Below, piece by piece: positions 24,293-36,400 of a stretch of DNA of 64,000 bases. Origin of the DNA: Owenia fusiformis (Eukaryota > Annelida > Polychaeta > Sabellida > Oweniidae). Below the pieces are notes generated by a model, which saw only the letters and a program-made list of their open reading frames with translations, ran no database searches and had not been told where the DNA came from. The stretch spans positions 15,616,181 to 15,680,180 of the forward strand of contig CAIIXF020000010.1 of the NCBI GenBank assembly GCA_903813345.2, given 5' to 3'. The translations under genes were made by a program, and so were the position numbers. Position 1 is the stretch's first letter, and each line of letters opens with the position of its first letter.

Positions 24293-24444
24293 AATTGGAT
24301 AAGTTGAACACAGGTCTAGTTGGTGCAGATTTAGTAATACTGGTACTTAAAGAGAAATACTACATTACTAGATTTTGTAGTAAACTGAACAAGATGGTTG
24401 GTGGTCAAATCCATGCTGAGGCGCAAGTTGATGCAATAAAAAAG
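24293..24444 (+). CDS. HK: Hexokinase exon 1 (initiator at 24394)
   Basis: The exon seems to start after TGATGTTTTCCAG, so an upstream 5' UTR exon is likely. Coding is taken from the ATG at 24394 (MVGGQIHAEAQVDAIKK), which gives the usual short leader before the first helix. The frame is open upstream to the acceptor, so an earlier start cannot be excluded. Ends phase 0 at GTAATT. Confidence 0.75.
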
Positions 24445-27400
24445 GTAATTTTTGAAATCTACTTGTTTTAATTTTTTGCTGTAAATTGTATATAGTTTCA
24501 AAGGGAAATATTAGAAGCTGCTTACTACACATATGCCAGCTTATCATGGTTTTTTTCATTTTGCCAAGACATGCCTACATGTACTGGTCATCGTATATTT
24601 GAAGGCTTACCGGGTTTTCTGTTGTTTCCCAGGAATGTGTTGCAAGAATTCCTTAAAACTCATCCACAATCAAAAATGTTGGATTTTCAGTCATTTTGAT
24701 TGAAAATGAGAAGTCTTTAGTCTTATGATACCTATCAATTACAATCTACTCCAGTCTTCTTAAGGGGTTTCATAAGCAACAAATCTCTCCCTCTCGTTGT
24801 TACCTAAAAAATCCTGTTGTATCGAGGAATTTTCCACTTATTAAGTATTTACAAGTTTACTTTGCAATATTTTTTTGCCTGTTATTTTCATCAATTTTGC
24901 CTGTAATTAAAAAGGCTAATGAAACCCATGCTCATCTTTCAATATTTTCAGATTGAGAATGTATGCCATGAACTAATGCTATCTGAAGATGACTACAGGC
25001 AGATAATGAACCTGCTTCACAATGAGATGAATAAGGGACTGTCTAAAGAGATGCACGACACTGCTGATGTCAAAATGTTTCAAACGTTCATCCGATCACT
25101 TCCTGATGGCACAGGTCAGTAAAGTCATGATCATCAAAAATACATTAACAATCCTATTGATTCTCTCTGTATACATATTACATGTTAAAACTGCACAAAT
25201 GGTAAATGTACATATTTTGAGAATATATTTATTTATTCCGAAAACAAGTAAAACAGTATAAGATATAAATTTCATATTTGGCCTCAATGGTAGGTTCAAA
25301 ACACAAGTTTCAAAAGTCATTTTAACTTTTCATGTGGCCTATTAAAATTTTTGCAGATTCTCAACATGGATTTGAAATAAAACAATTGCATTTACTGTAA
25401 AACAATTCAATTCCAGAGGATGGAAGCTTTCTGGCATTGGATCTGTCGGGTCAGAGTTTCAGGGTGTTATATCTCACATTACACCCTGGTGGTGAGACTA
25501 AAGTGGAGCACAAGACCTTCCTTATTCCGCAGTCTATCATGACAGGCAAGGGAGAGCAGGTATGTTAGCCTTCCTTATTCTCCAGTATATCATGACAGGC
25601 AAGGGAGAGCATAATGTTAGCCTTCCTTATACCCCAGTATATCATGACAGGCAAGGGAGAGCAGGTATGTTATCCTTCCTAATACCCCAGTATATCATAA
25701 CAGGCAAGAGAGAGCAGGTATGTTAGCCTTCCTTATACCCCAGTATATCATAACAGGCAAGGGAAAGCAGGTATGTTAGCCTTCCTTATACCCCAGTATA
25801 TCATGACAGGCAAGGGAGAGCAGGTGTGTTAGCCTTCCTTATACCCCAGTATATCATGACAGGCAAGAGAGAGCAGGTATGTTAGCCTTCCTTATACCCC
25901 AGTATATCATAACAGGCAGGGGAGAGCAGGTATGTTAGCCTTCCTTATACCCCAGTATATCATGACAGGCAAGAGAGAGCAGGTATGTTAGCCTTCCTTA
26001 TACCCCAGTATATCATGACAGGCAAGGGAAAGCAGGTATGTTAGCCTTCCTTATACCCCAGTATATCATGACAGGCAAGGGAGAGCAGGTATGTTAGCCT
26101 TCCTTATTCTCCAGTATATCATGACAGGCAAGGGAGAGCAGGTTTGTTAGCCTTCCTTATACCCCAGTATATCATGACAGGCAAGGGAGAGCAGGTATGT
26201 TAGCCTTCCTTATACCCCAGTATATCATGACAGGCAAGGGAGCACAGGTATGTTAGCCTTCCTTATACCCCAGTATATCATGACAGGCAAGGGAGAGCAG
26301 GTATGTTAGCCTTCCTTATACCCCAGTATATCATGACAGGCAAGGGAGAGTGGGTGTTTTAGCCTTCCTTATACCCTAGTATATCATAACAGGCAAGGGA
26401 GAGCAGGTATGTTATCCTTCCTAATACCCCAGTATATCATAACAGGCAAGAGAGAGCAGGTATGTTAGCCTTCCTTATACCCTAGTATATCATAACAGGC
26501 AAGGGAGAGCAGGTATGTTAGCCTTCCTTATACCCCAGTATATCATGACAGGCAAGGGAGAGCAGGTATATTAGCCTTCCTTATACCCCAGTATATCATG
26601 ACAGGCAAGGGAGAGCGGGTGTTTTAGCCTTCCTTATACCCCAGTATATCATGACAGGCAAGGGAAAGCAGGTATGTTAGCCTTCCTTATACCCCAGTAT
26701 ATCATGAGAGGCAAGGGAGAGCAGGTATGTTAGCCCTCCTTATTCCCCAGTATATCATGACAGGCAAGGGATAGCAGGTATGTAAGCCTTCCTTATACCA
26801 CAGTATATCATGACAGGCAATGGAAAGCAGGTATGTTAGCCTTCCTTATACCTCAGTATATCATGTCCTTTTGAATAATTCATGGGTAGAACAGTTCACT
26901 AATACTGCAGTGGCTCAGGTTTAATCCCCAGTTCATGCAAGATAAGATTGTTGGGCTATAAGTGGTTCAGGGTGTTTTAGCACAGGTGGCAAAGATTTTG
27001 ATCTAAAGATTCGAAGTGACGAAGATCTATGAAAAAAACTACCTGAGAAACAGATAAACCATCAAAAGCGAATTTGATTTTAACCACTTGTGCTAATATC
27101 TTTTGAGCTTATCATTTAGGTAATTCAAACCAAGTTGAAGTATGCTTGAAGTACTAGGGAGTTATCTCAGTGTATTGTAATAGTTGACTTGTCCGATATC
27201 TGGTACAAATGCAATGAAATTAACATGTACATGGATAAAACATGATAAAATCTATGATATGTATTTGTATGTCCTCTCTATGACCCTTATGAGGTGAACG
27301 CATTTAGACTAACAGCTGATGGATGAATGCAAAGTGACTGAAATTTTGTTATTTTTAAGATATGGCTCTATAACTCAATGTCAATGGATTCTCCCATCCT

Positions 27401-30400
27401 GTTATATGTTGAAGGATTTCTAAATCAGCATCAGCAACCATTCACTAAATTATATAGAAAACAATGAATTCTTTGATATTATGAAAATTTCAAAACATTG
27501 TTTACTTATTACTGATGCTTTTATTGTCATGATTATCAATTTGGAAGGGATGACTATAAGTTTTAAAAGCCTAGATAACGAGACATGAGGAGTACAATGT
27601 AACTAGTAATCTCCAAATTAAAGTGGCACCAAATGAAAACAATATACAGTAATCACTTCTCAGTGATCTCTCCAGCATTAAAGCAAGTTGGTGTAGCACC
27701 CACCTGAGATTTTGAAAAAAGGCTATGGAAATCCATTTGCACCGACTTGAAAATGAGAAAATCATGAAAAATTGGCATATTTTGACAAATTTGGGTCTGA
27801 ATTGTGAAAATGGGAATTTTGCACCTACCTGAGAAAAAATCCTGGGGAGATCACTGCTTCTATGTACCAGGTCTTTTACAAATATATCTTGTGTAACTAA
27901 ACTAACTGTTTTTTCTCAATCATGATTTTCATCGATTAAGTCTTGGTTTAGTACAACTTAATAAAAGCTGAATTTGCATGAGATTAGTTCATGCTAACAG
28001 ATATGCTAGAGTTGGAATATATATGGTAATATTTTAAAGCAATGATTTAAAAATGAACTTTTTATGTCACCACAACAAGTGTAGAGATACAGGGTGATCA
28101 TTAAGTTCTGGGAATTGGTCTGCCATTTCAAGATTTCTCAACCATTTGAGTTGAAATTTTCAGCAGGTGTACATTGTATAATTCTGAATTGACAAGCAAT
28201 GTTTCATATACATATCACATCTACAATTTATTTTATTGTAATTACAAAAAAAGTAAAAGTGGTAAGTGGGTCAGCAAATTTTGACTGATGTTAATCTGAA
28301 AATTTCCTGCCAAAACATATTCAACTTGCCCAGATGGTTGCTTCAAACTACTTGTACTAGAGGCAGAACAGTACTCTTGAAGTCATTTATTCAGAAGTAT
28401 TCTTCATTGCTGAGAGGATCATTTCATTTATAATTGTTTCCATTAGCCTGGACGCACATGCGTTGTTGACAAACTTAGTCCATAAAGTTGTGTTCCAGTC
28501 CTCCCTTTGGTATCCTTTGAAGATTTGCCCAAGCCGTTGAAATCAGTCCCTCATCGGAATCAAACTTATGACCTCTCATATAATGCTTTAGCACCCAAAA
28601 TGTAGTGAAGCCTAATGGTGCTCCATGTGGTGAATATTGTCTGGTGAATATGGGGCAGTAATAACTTGTGTGAACCCTAATTCTTCAAGAGTAGTATGGG
28701 CAGCTTGAGTTATGGGAAGGAGCATAGTCATAATGGAAGATAATTCCCCGCTATTTTGAGTCACGATTGTGACTTTGAGATGCTGATGGATGATACAAAA
28801 ATAGAGCAAAGTACAGTCTTATATAACAATACAGATGTAACTTTAGAAACTAAAGTAAGAAGTATTTGAAAATATGAAAAATATGAAAAATCACAGAAAT
28901 ATGTCCACCAAATAAGTATTTATTAATCATACTTTTGGATCAAGCAAAATTTGAATTTATTTTTATTTTACTTGACCCGCTACGCCATTTGTCATGTTGC
29001 TATAGTAACAATAATTATCCATTGTGACATCAGATGACAATGAGACTGTTTTATCCAACCCAAAATTACATTCCCCATTTACCTTGAAAATTTCAAGTAA
29101 ATTGGTTTAAAAATAATGAAATGACAGATAAATTCCCAGAACTTAGTGATCACCCTGTATTGTTATAGTCTCCAAATTTTTGTGAACAGTGTTCAGTATA
29201 GTTCAATATGGTGACATTTTGCATGTTAATGCCTTGTAATGAACTTATTAAGAAATATAACTCATTTGATAGTTTATGTTCAGATCTGTTTTGTTAATTG
29301 CAAAATAACAGTAGAAAATAAAAATTTGACCAATCTGTTGAATCTGCAATATCAGAAAACAGGAAATTCAGAATATTCATTTCCTGGAAAACGGCTGAAT
29401 CTAAAGAATCAGAAACTAGGGTATTTCAGATTTTGTAAAAAATGAAGATTCTGTGTACACATCCTGATAAAAACAGAAACAATTGGCTTTTCTGGTCATG
29501 ATAGTAGGTTATGAAGATATTAAAAAATAGTTATACGGAGAACATTTAAGAAATAAAAACTTACCTTGCAGACAGCCTCTGTAGCTGCAAATATGTATAC
29601 TAAGAGCTATTGGGTCCACTACTATCCCATTGCATATTTTTGTAGTGTGTATCAATAGAATGACAAAGAGGACACCTATTCTTGTAATAATTTTGAACAT
29701 TTGTATTTTTGTTAACTTTTACGTTCCCTTAGTGCACAAGGAGAGTGATGTCCACATGTTAATGATATCATTCTTTTAGAGCCATGAGAATACATGATTA
29801 AACTATCACAAGGCTAACACATGTCAAGCTCAGTGTAAGCTATTGGTAATTATTTTGCCTACTGTTGTTGCCAAATATGTGGACAGACCCATTCTATTAA
29901 GATGTGCTGAGTACCAGAATGTCTTAGGTTAGACATGTTTTCTTATTTCAGTGAAAACTTAGACTGTGCATATGTAAGATAACTCAAGTTTGAAAAAATG
30001 CACTCCAGCAACTTTTTGGGCAGGTTGTACATGCAAGTAAGTGGCTAGTATTCACATTCGAGTTTACCCCCTGCTACTTCATATATTGAAGCTGTTTGAC
30101 CACATAGTTACATTGCAGGTATTTGACAATATTACTTTGTATATTGCAGTTATTTCACAATTGTACACTCCATATATTGCAGCTATTTGACAATTCTACA
30201 ATTTATATTGCAACTTTTTGACAATGCTAGATTTTAAATTGCAGCTATTTAACAATTCTACAATTTATATTGCAGCTATCTGACAATGATACAATTTATA
30301 TTGCAGTCATTTGACAATTCTACAATTTATATTGCAGTCATTTGACATTTCTACAATTTATATTGCAGCTATCTGACAATGATACAATTTATATTGCAGT

Positions 30401-33400
30401 CATTTGACAATTTTACGATTTATATTGCAGTTATTTGACAATTCTACAATTTATATTGCAGTTATTTGACAATTCTACAATTTATATTGCAGCTATCTGA
30501 CAATGATACAATTTATATTGCAGCTATTTGACAATGATACAATTTATATTGCAGTCATTTGACAATTTTACGATTTATATTGCAGCTATTTGACCATGTA
30601 GCAACTTGCATAGAGAAGTTTGTGAAAGATCGAGGTATTCCAGAGGGTGAGCTTCCGTTAGGGTTTATGTTCCCATTCCGTGTACGGAAGACGGGTCTTG
30701 CCTCTGCCACCCTGCTGGCTTGGGGGAAGGGCTTCCAGTGCAGTGGGGTCGTGGGGGAAGATGTTGTCTCTCTTCTACAACAATCTCTAAACAAACTACA
30801 GGTGGGTGATTCAACTTGTAATCCAGGATGGATTTTAAGTCCCTATATGAGTTCCTATACATTTTGAGCACATTTATATGGTTCAAGCTTCTTATGACTT
30901 GAATCTTATTTTTTGACATTTTTGATGAGTTTTCCATTTAATTTTTACAATTCTGCAAGATGAGCATCACTTAATATTTCCAGGGTATACGTGTGAAAGT
31001 GGTTGCCATAATGAATGATACTGTAGCTACCCAGATGTCTTGTGCCCATGCAGATAAGAACTGTCTCATTGGCTTAATACTTAGTAAGTACCCAGAATTC
31101 CACAACATGGGAAATCAATATCATGGTTGTCATTTTGTGAAGTAAAAAATGAAGAGCAGAATGATAATGTTGTCAAAAATATTTGTTATTACCTGAAAAG
31201 CTGTTTGACTCGATATGTAGGCACATTATGCCAAAGGAAAAGGACTGAATTGTGTGTCAAAACCCAGCAAGAAAAGTAAAAGATCTAAGTGTACACCAGT
31301 CATAATGAAAACAAACCCTGTCTTTCCCAAAGAATAATCCATCATGAAAAGAAACAATATTTAATACCCCCTCCCCACTGAAGTTTTTACAGTTATGTAT
31401 TGATCTGGAACCCTGTTTAATACCCCCTCCCCACTCGAGTTTTTAAACTTATGTATTGTTCATTAATTTGTATATTTTGCAGAGACTGTTCTTTATATAG
31501 TATATTGAATGGATTGTGTTCTTTAGGTAAAGGTATCAATGCTTGCTACTTAGAGAAGTTGGAGAATGTACAGTGTTGGGAGGGGGACCACAATGAACCC
31601 AAAACTGTGAGTAGACATGGATAGGTTATTATAAATACAACCAGCATGTAAAAGGAGAATATAAAGGGTGACACAAAAATGCAGCCCCTTAATTGTGATG
31701 GAATCTTTTTGAACTTTTCTCATTTGATAGTGTTTAGTCGGTGAAACAGTGGTAAACATAATATCATAGAAATCGAAAAATTGTGATGGAATCTTTTTGA
31801 ACGTTTCTCTCTTGATAGTGTTTAGTTGGTGAAATACTGGTAAACATAATTCCATAGAAATTGAAAAAGTTATTCTTCGGCTAAAATTAGAGTGTAGCAT
31901 TGTTCTATCAACTTGTACATAAAAATGTTCATGTACTTATTCCTCAGAATTCATTCTCAAAAGTATTTCAAAATTGAGAATTTCGCATCAAGTTCTGATC
32001 TCTCCAACACATGTAAAATCTTGTTTCTTATATTTTAGGTGATAGTTAATACAGAGTGGGGAGCATTTGGCAGCAATGGTGTTATAGATCAATTCAGAAC
32101 AGGCTGTATGCCCATGTAAAATGTTGTTGTTTTATGTTCTAGGTGATAGTTAATACAGAGTGGGGAGCATTTGGCAGCAATGGTGTTATAGATCAATTCA
32201 GAACAGGCTGTATGCCCATGTAAAATGTTGTTGTTTTATGTTCTAGGTGATAGTTAATACAGAGTGGGGAGCATTTGGCAGCAATGGTGTTATAGATCAG
32301 TTCAGAACAGGCTAGAATGTTTCTTATGTTTTAGGTGATAGTTAATACAGAGTGGGGAGCATTTGGCAGCAATGGTGTTATAGATCAGTTCAGAACAGGC
32401 TAGAATGTTTCTTATATTTTAGGTGATAGTTAATACAGAATGGGGAGCATTTGGCAGCAATGGTGTTATAGATCAGTTCAGAACAGGCTAAAATGTTTTT
32501 ATGTTTTAGGTGATAGTTAATACAGAATGGGGAGCATTTGGCAGCAATGGTGTTATAGATCAGTTCAGAACAGGCTAAAATGTTTTTATGTTTTAGGTGA
32601 TAGTTAATACAGAGTGGGGAGCATTTGGCAGCAATGGTGTTATAGATCAGTTCAGAACAGGCTAAAATGTTTCTTATGTTTTAGGTGATAGTTAATACAG
32701 AGTGGGGAGCATTTGGCAGCAATGGTGTTATAGATCAGTTCAGAACAGGCTAAAATGTTTCTTATGTTTTAGGTGATAGTTAATACAGAGTGGGGAGCAT
32801 TTGGCAGCAATGGTGTTATAGATCAGTTCAGAACAGGCTAAAATGTTTCTTATGTTTTAGGTGATAGTTAATACAGAATGGGGAGCATTTGGCAGCAATG
32901 GTGTTATAGATCAGTTCAGAACAGGCTAAAATGTTCCTTATGTTTTAGGTGATAGTTAATACAGAATGGGGAGCATTTGGCAGCAATGGTGTTATAGATC
33001 AGTTCAGAACAGGCTAAAATGTTCCTTATGTTTTAGGTGATAGTTAATACAGAATGGGGAGCATTTGGCAGCAATGGTGTTATAGATCAGTTCAGAACAG
33101 GCTAAAATGTTCCTTATGTTTTAGGTGATAGTTAACACAGAGTGGGGAGCATTTGGCAGCAATGGTGTTATAGATCAGTTCAGAACAGGCTAGAATGTTT
33201 CTTATGTTTTAGGTGATAGTTAATACAGAATGGGGAGCATTTGGCAGCAATGGTGTTATAGATCAATTCAGAACAGGCTAAAATGTTCCTTATATTTTAG
33301 GTGATAGTTAATACAGAATGGGGAGCATTTGGCAGCAATGGTGTTATAGATCAATTCAGAACAGGCTAAAATGTTCCTTATATTTTAGGTGATAGTTAAT

Positions 33401-36400
33401 ACAGAATGGGGAGCATTTGGCAGCAATGGTGTTATAGATCAGTTCAGAACAGGCTTTGATAAAGAATTAGATCTAAACTCAAGCAACCCTGGACACCAAA
33501 TGTAAGTTTATAAATGTATTTTTTATTGAAAAAAGTACCTCAGCATGGCTCATTAGTGAATTACAAACTATGCAAATACATGCATAAAATTAAATCTACA
33601 TTTAGGAGGGAATTGGTTTTAATTGAGCCTTGGACTTGTCAATTAAAAGGAATTATTTCAATATACAATGTACTTGTATTGTATGAGAAAGTTTGAATAT
33701 CTATACATTGACGTCATCTCTCCCCATTACCAAATTTTTCGGGAAAGAACAGCATATGACTTTAACAAAATGAAGGAATGTTATAATGATAATAGAATTA
33801 ATACCTGCGAGACATCAGTTTTCACTCTTTGTAATAACAGAATTATATTTACATGTACATATATCCTTTTGTTCACTAATTATACTGAGAAGTGAGATAA
33901 TATGGAAATTTATCCTTGTTTCAGATTCGAGAAGATGATATCGGGAGAGCACCTCGGAGAAATAGTTCGTCTAATAATGATGCGACTTGTCAATGAAAAA
34001 CTCCTTTTTAATGGAGCTGTCTCAGAAGAATTGCTTACTGCCAACAAATTCCACACAAAATATCTATCGGAGATCGAAGGGTAAGCAAAATGTACAGAGA
34101 GTAAGCGGGTTGTCCAAAAAGAAAGATCAAAAATTATGACACATTGAAATGAATAGGTTGATGTGTTTGGTCTATACTACAGTAGAAACTTCTTAGTGGA
34201 ACACCTCACAAGTAGAACAGATTTTTAGAGTACCTCAGCCCATTGACTCTTATGTTAATGAACCTCTATAAGTGGAACACCTTGCAAGTGGAACACGGCC
34301 TTATGACTCTATGTTAATGGACCTTTGTAAGTGGAACACCTCGCAAGTGGAACACTTTTCTATGGTCCAAAGGGCTTTCCACTTCCACAGATTCTACCAT
34401 AGTTCCCATTTGATTTGAAGTTGTTTCATGATTTTATGTCATCACCAAGAAATGTCTGTAACTAACTGTTACACTTTTATCACCAATTGTAACATACCCC
34501 GTTGGTGTCATTTTGTCATTTTAATGCCTTGTTCCAAAATTTCTGTAACCATAATACATACAGTTATTCTATAAGTTCTGTGTCTTCCTTGCAGTGACAC
34601 AAAAATGAAGGAAGATTATCGAATTACACGTATGGTTCTCCATGAAGTAGGTCTGGATGACGTCACATCTGAAGATTGCGCACATGTGCAGTATGTCTGC
34701 TCTGTGGTCTCAACACGTGCAGCTTACCTTATCTCTGCAGGTTAGTATTTTATATTATTTCACACACGGTTTGAATCCTGTGATCTAATTGGTTAATAGC
34801 TGACTGGAATTTTTTATATCTCACAGTCCAGAACTAGATTTTCTGTCCAATTGCCAAAAAACTTTTTTTTTCATTTGAAATGTAATCAACTTAATTGGCA
34901 GTTTATTTCATTTGAGGGAGGGGAGTAAAAAGGAAGCAGTTTGTAATTAATACAATAGACAAATATTCAAATGGTGCATTATTCTATGAACAGCGTCTAT
35001 GTCTATAATTTCAGCCCTAGCTGTGTTATTAAATCGTATTGGGCAAGCTGAAGTCACAATAGCAGTGGATGGACCTCTGTACAGGTTCCATCCCAAGTTT
35101 CACGACAGAATGATGGACAAAATAAATCAACTTGTAAATACAGACATACTGGTATGTAGTATTTTGGTGATTTGAGTTGTTAATGTTCATGTAGTATTTG
35201 TCATTGAGTGGATAAAAAAGGTCAATAGTAATAATTACAATTAATCAACTAATGTCATACTTACCATTTGAAATATCTCAAAATCATGGTTTGAAACATG
35301 TAGCATATAAGAAAATAGCCATGATAAAGAAATGGCGCCAAAATTTGCTTGATATACATTCCATGAACCTTGGTTGTTTAATAATTTGAATGTTGGCATT
35401 TTACATCTTAAACTTAAGTTAGTGCATGTTAGCTAGTGAACATTTAATATCACTTTTATACAATTATAATGAATTAATTTGCATGCATTGATATACTAGG
35501 TTAAACTTAAGCTTAATCCAGAGGGTCTTGCAAAGGGGGCAGCACTAGTGGCTGCAGTAGCAACAAAACCTTTATAATTGTAAAAGTTTTGTGCAGTTAT
35601 TCTCAGGGAGTTGTAAGTGTTTACACAAATAAAACTGACTTTTAAATTTGATACACTGTAGCACTTTATTAGCATCACTTTTTGTAACAATAGAGTTGCA
35701 CTAATGTGTCTTTATTCACTTAATAGATGGCACTGTCTACAGTTAAAAAGCTGTTTTTATTAACATTTTAACATTATCACTGGTGATCCACTCGATTATG
35801 TTAAATGTCGGAACGTCGAAGGTACGATTTTTCTTTTTTCCTTATTTCACGCATTTCACGCGTTGTAGACAGAATCCCCATGACGTTTTTTCTCACAAAC
35901 GTATATCAGTATCATATGTTTTAGAAAATGTTCATGTTAGCAAAAAAATAGCTCAGAAGACAACAGAATCGTCGATTTAATTCCTCACTTTAGTTACATA
36001 AACGGTTTTGGTTAAAAGTGCAGATCTTAAATGTTTTTCGAAAAACCGTTTATGTAACTTAAGTTAAGAATTAAATCGACGATTCTGTTGTCTTCTGAAC
36101 TATTTGTTCGCACATATGTACATTTTCTTAAACATATGATACTGATACACGTTTGTGTTAAAAAATGTCGCGGGAATTCTGCCTACAACGTGTGAAATAA
36201 GGAAAAGAGAAAAATTGTACCTCGACATTCCGACATTTTGTTACCAAAACGAACCGTTTCAGTAACCAGCGTAATCGAGTGGATCACCAGTGATCATGCA
36301 GAATTGGAATGAAAATACCTAGAACAAGTCGATAACGATTCTACCTTCATGTTTGAATGGCATTAAGCAGAATATGCTTGGAATATGTGAAATAGTTTGG

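Larger units (their letters stand above)
26866..30084. other. Hexokinase intron 3, middle part
   Basis: Contains a degenerate SINE-like piece near 26890-26980 (GGTTTAATCCC box B), a small inverted-repeat element at 27661-27856, and a mariner copy inside another repeat at 28065-29237. The rest shows no gene. Confidence 0.6.

Noticed and set aside
25516-26865. CRISPR-like array of regular repeats
   Set aside because: There are no unique spacers between units; the whole 53 bp repeats, it derives from a coding exon edge, and the genome is animal.
32039-33388. Fifteen alternative copies of hexokinase exon 7
   Set aside because: The copies lack a donor, break off after 67 coding bases, and meet a stop in frame, so they cannot serve as interchangeable exons.
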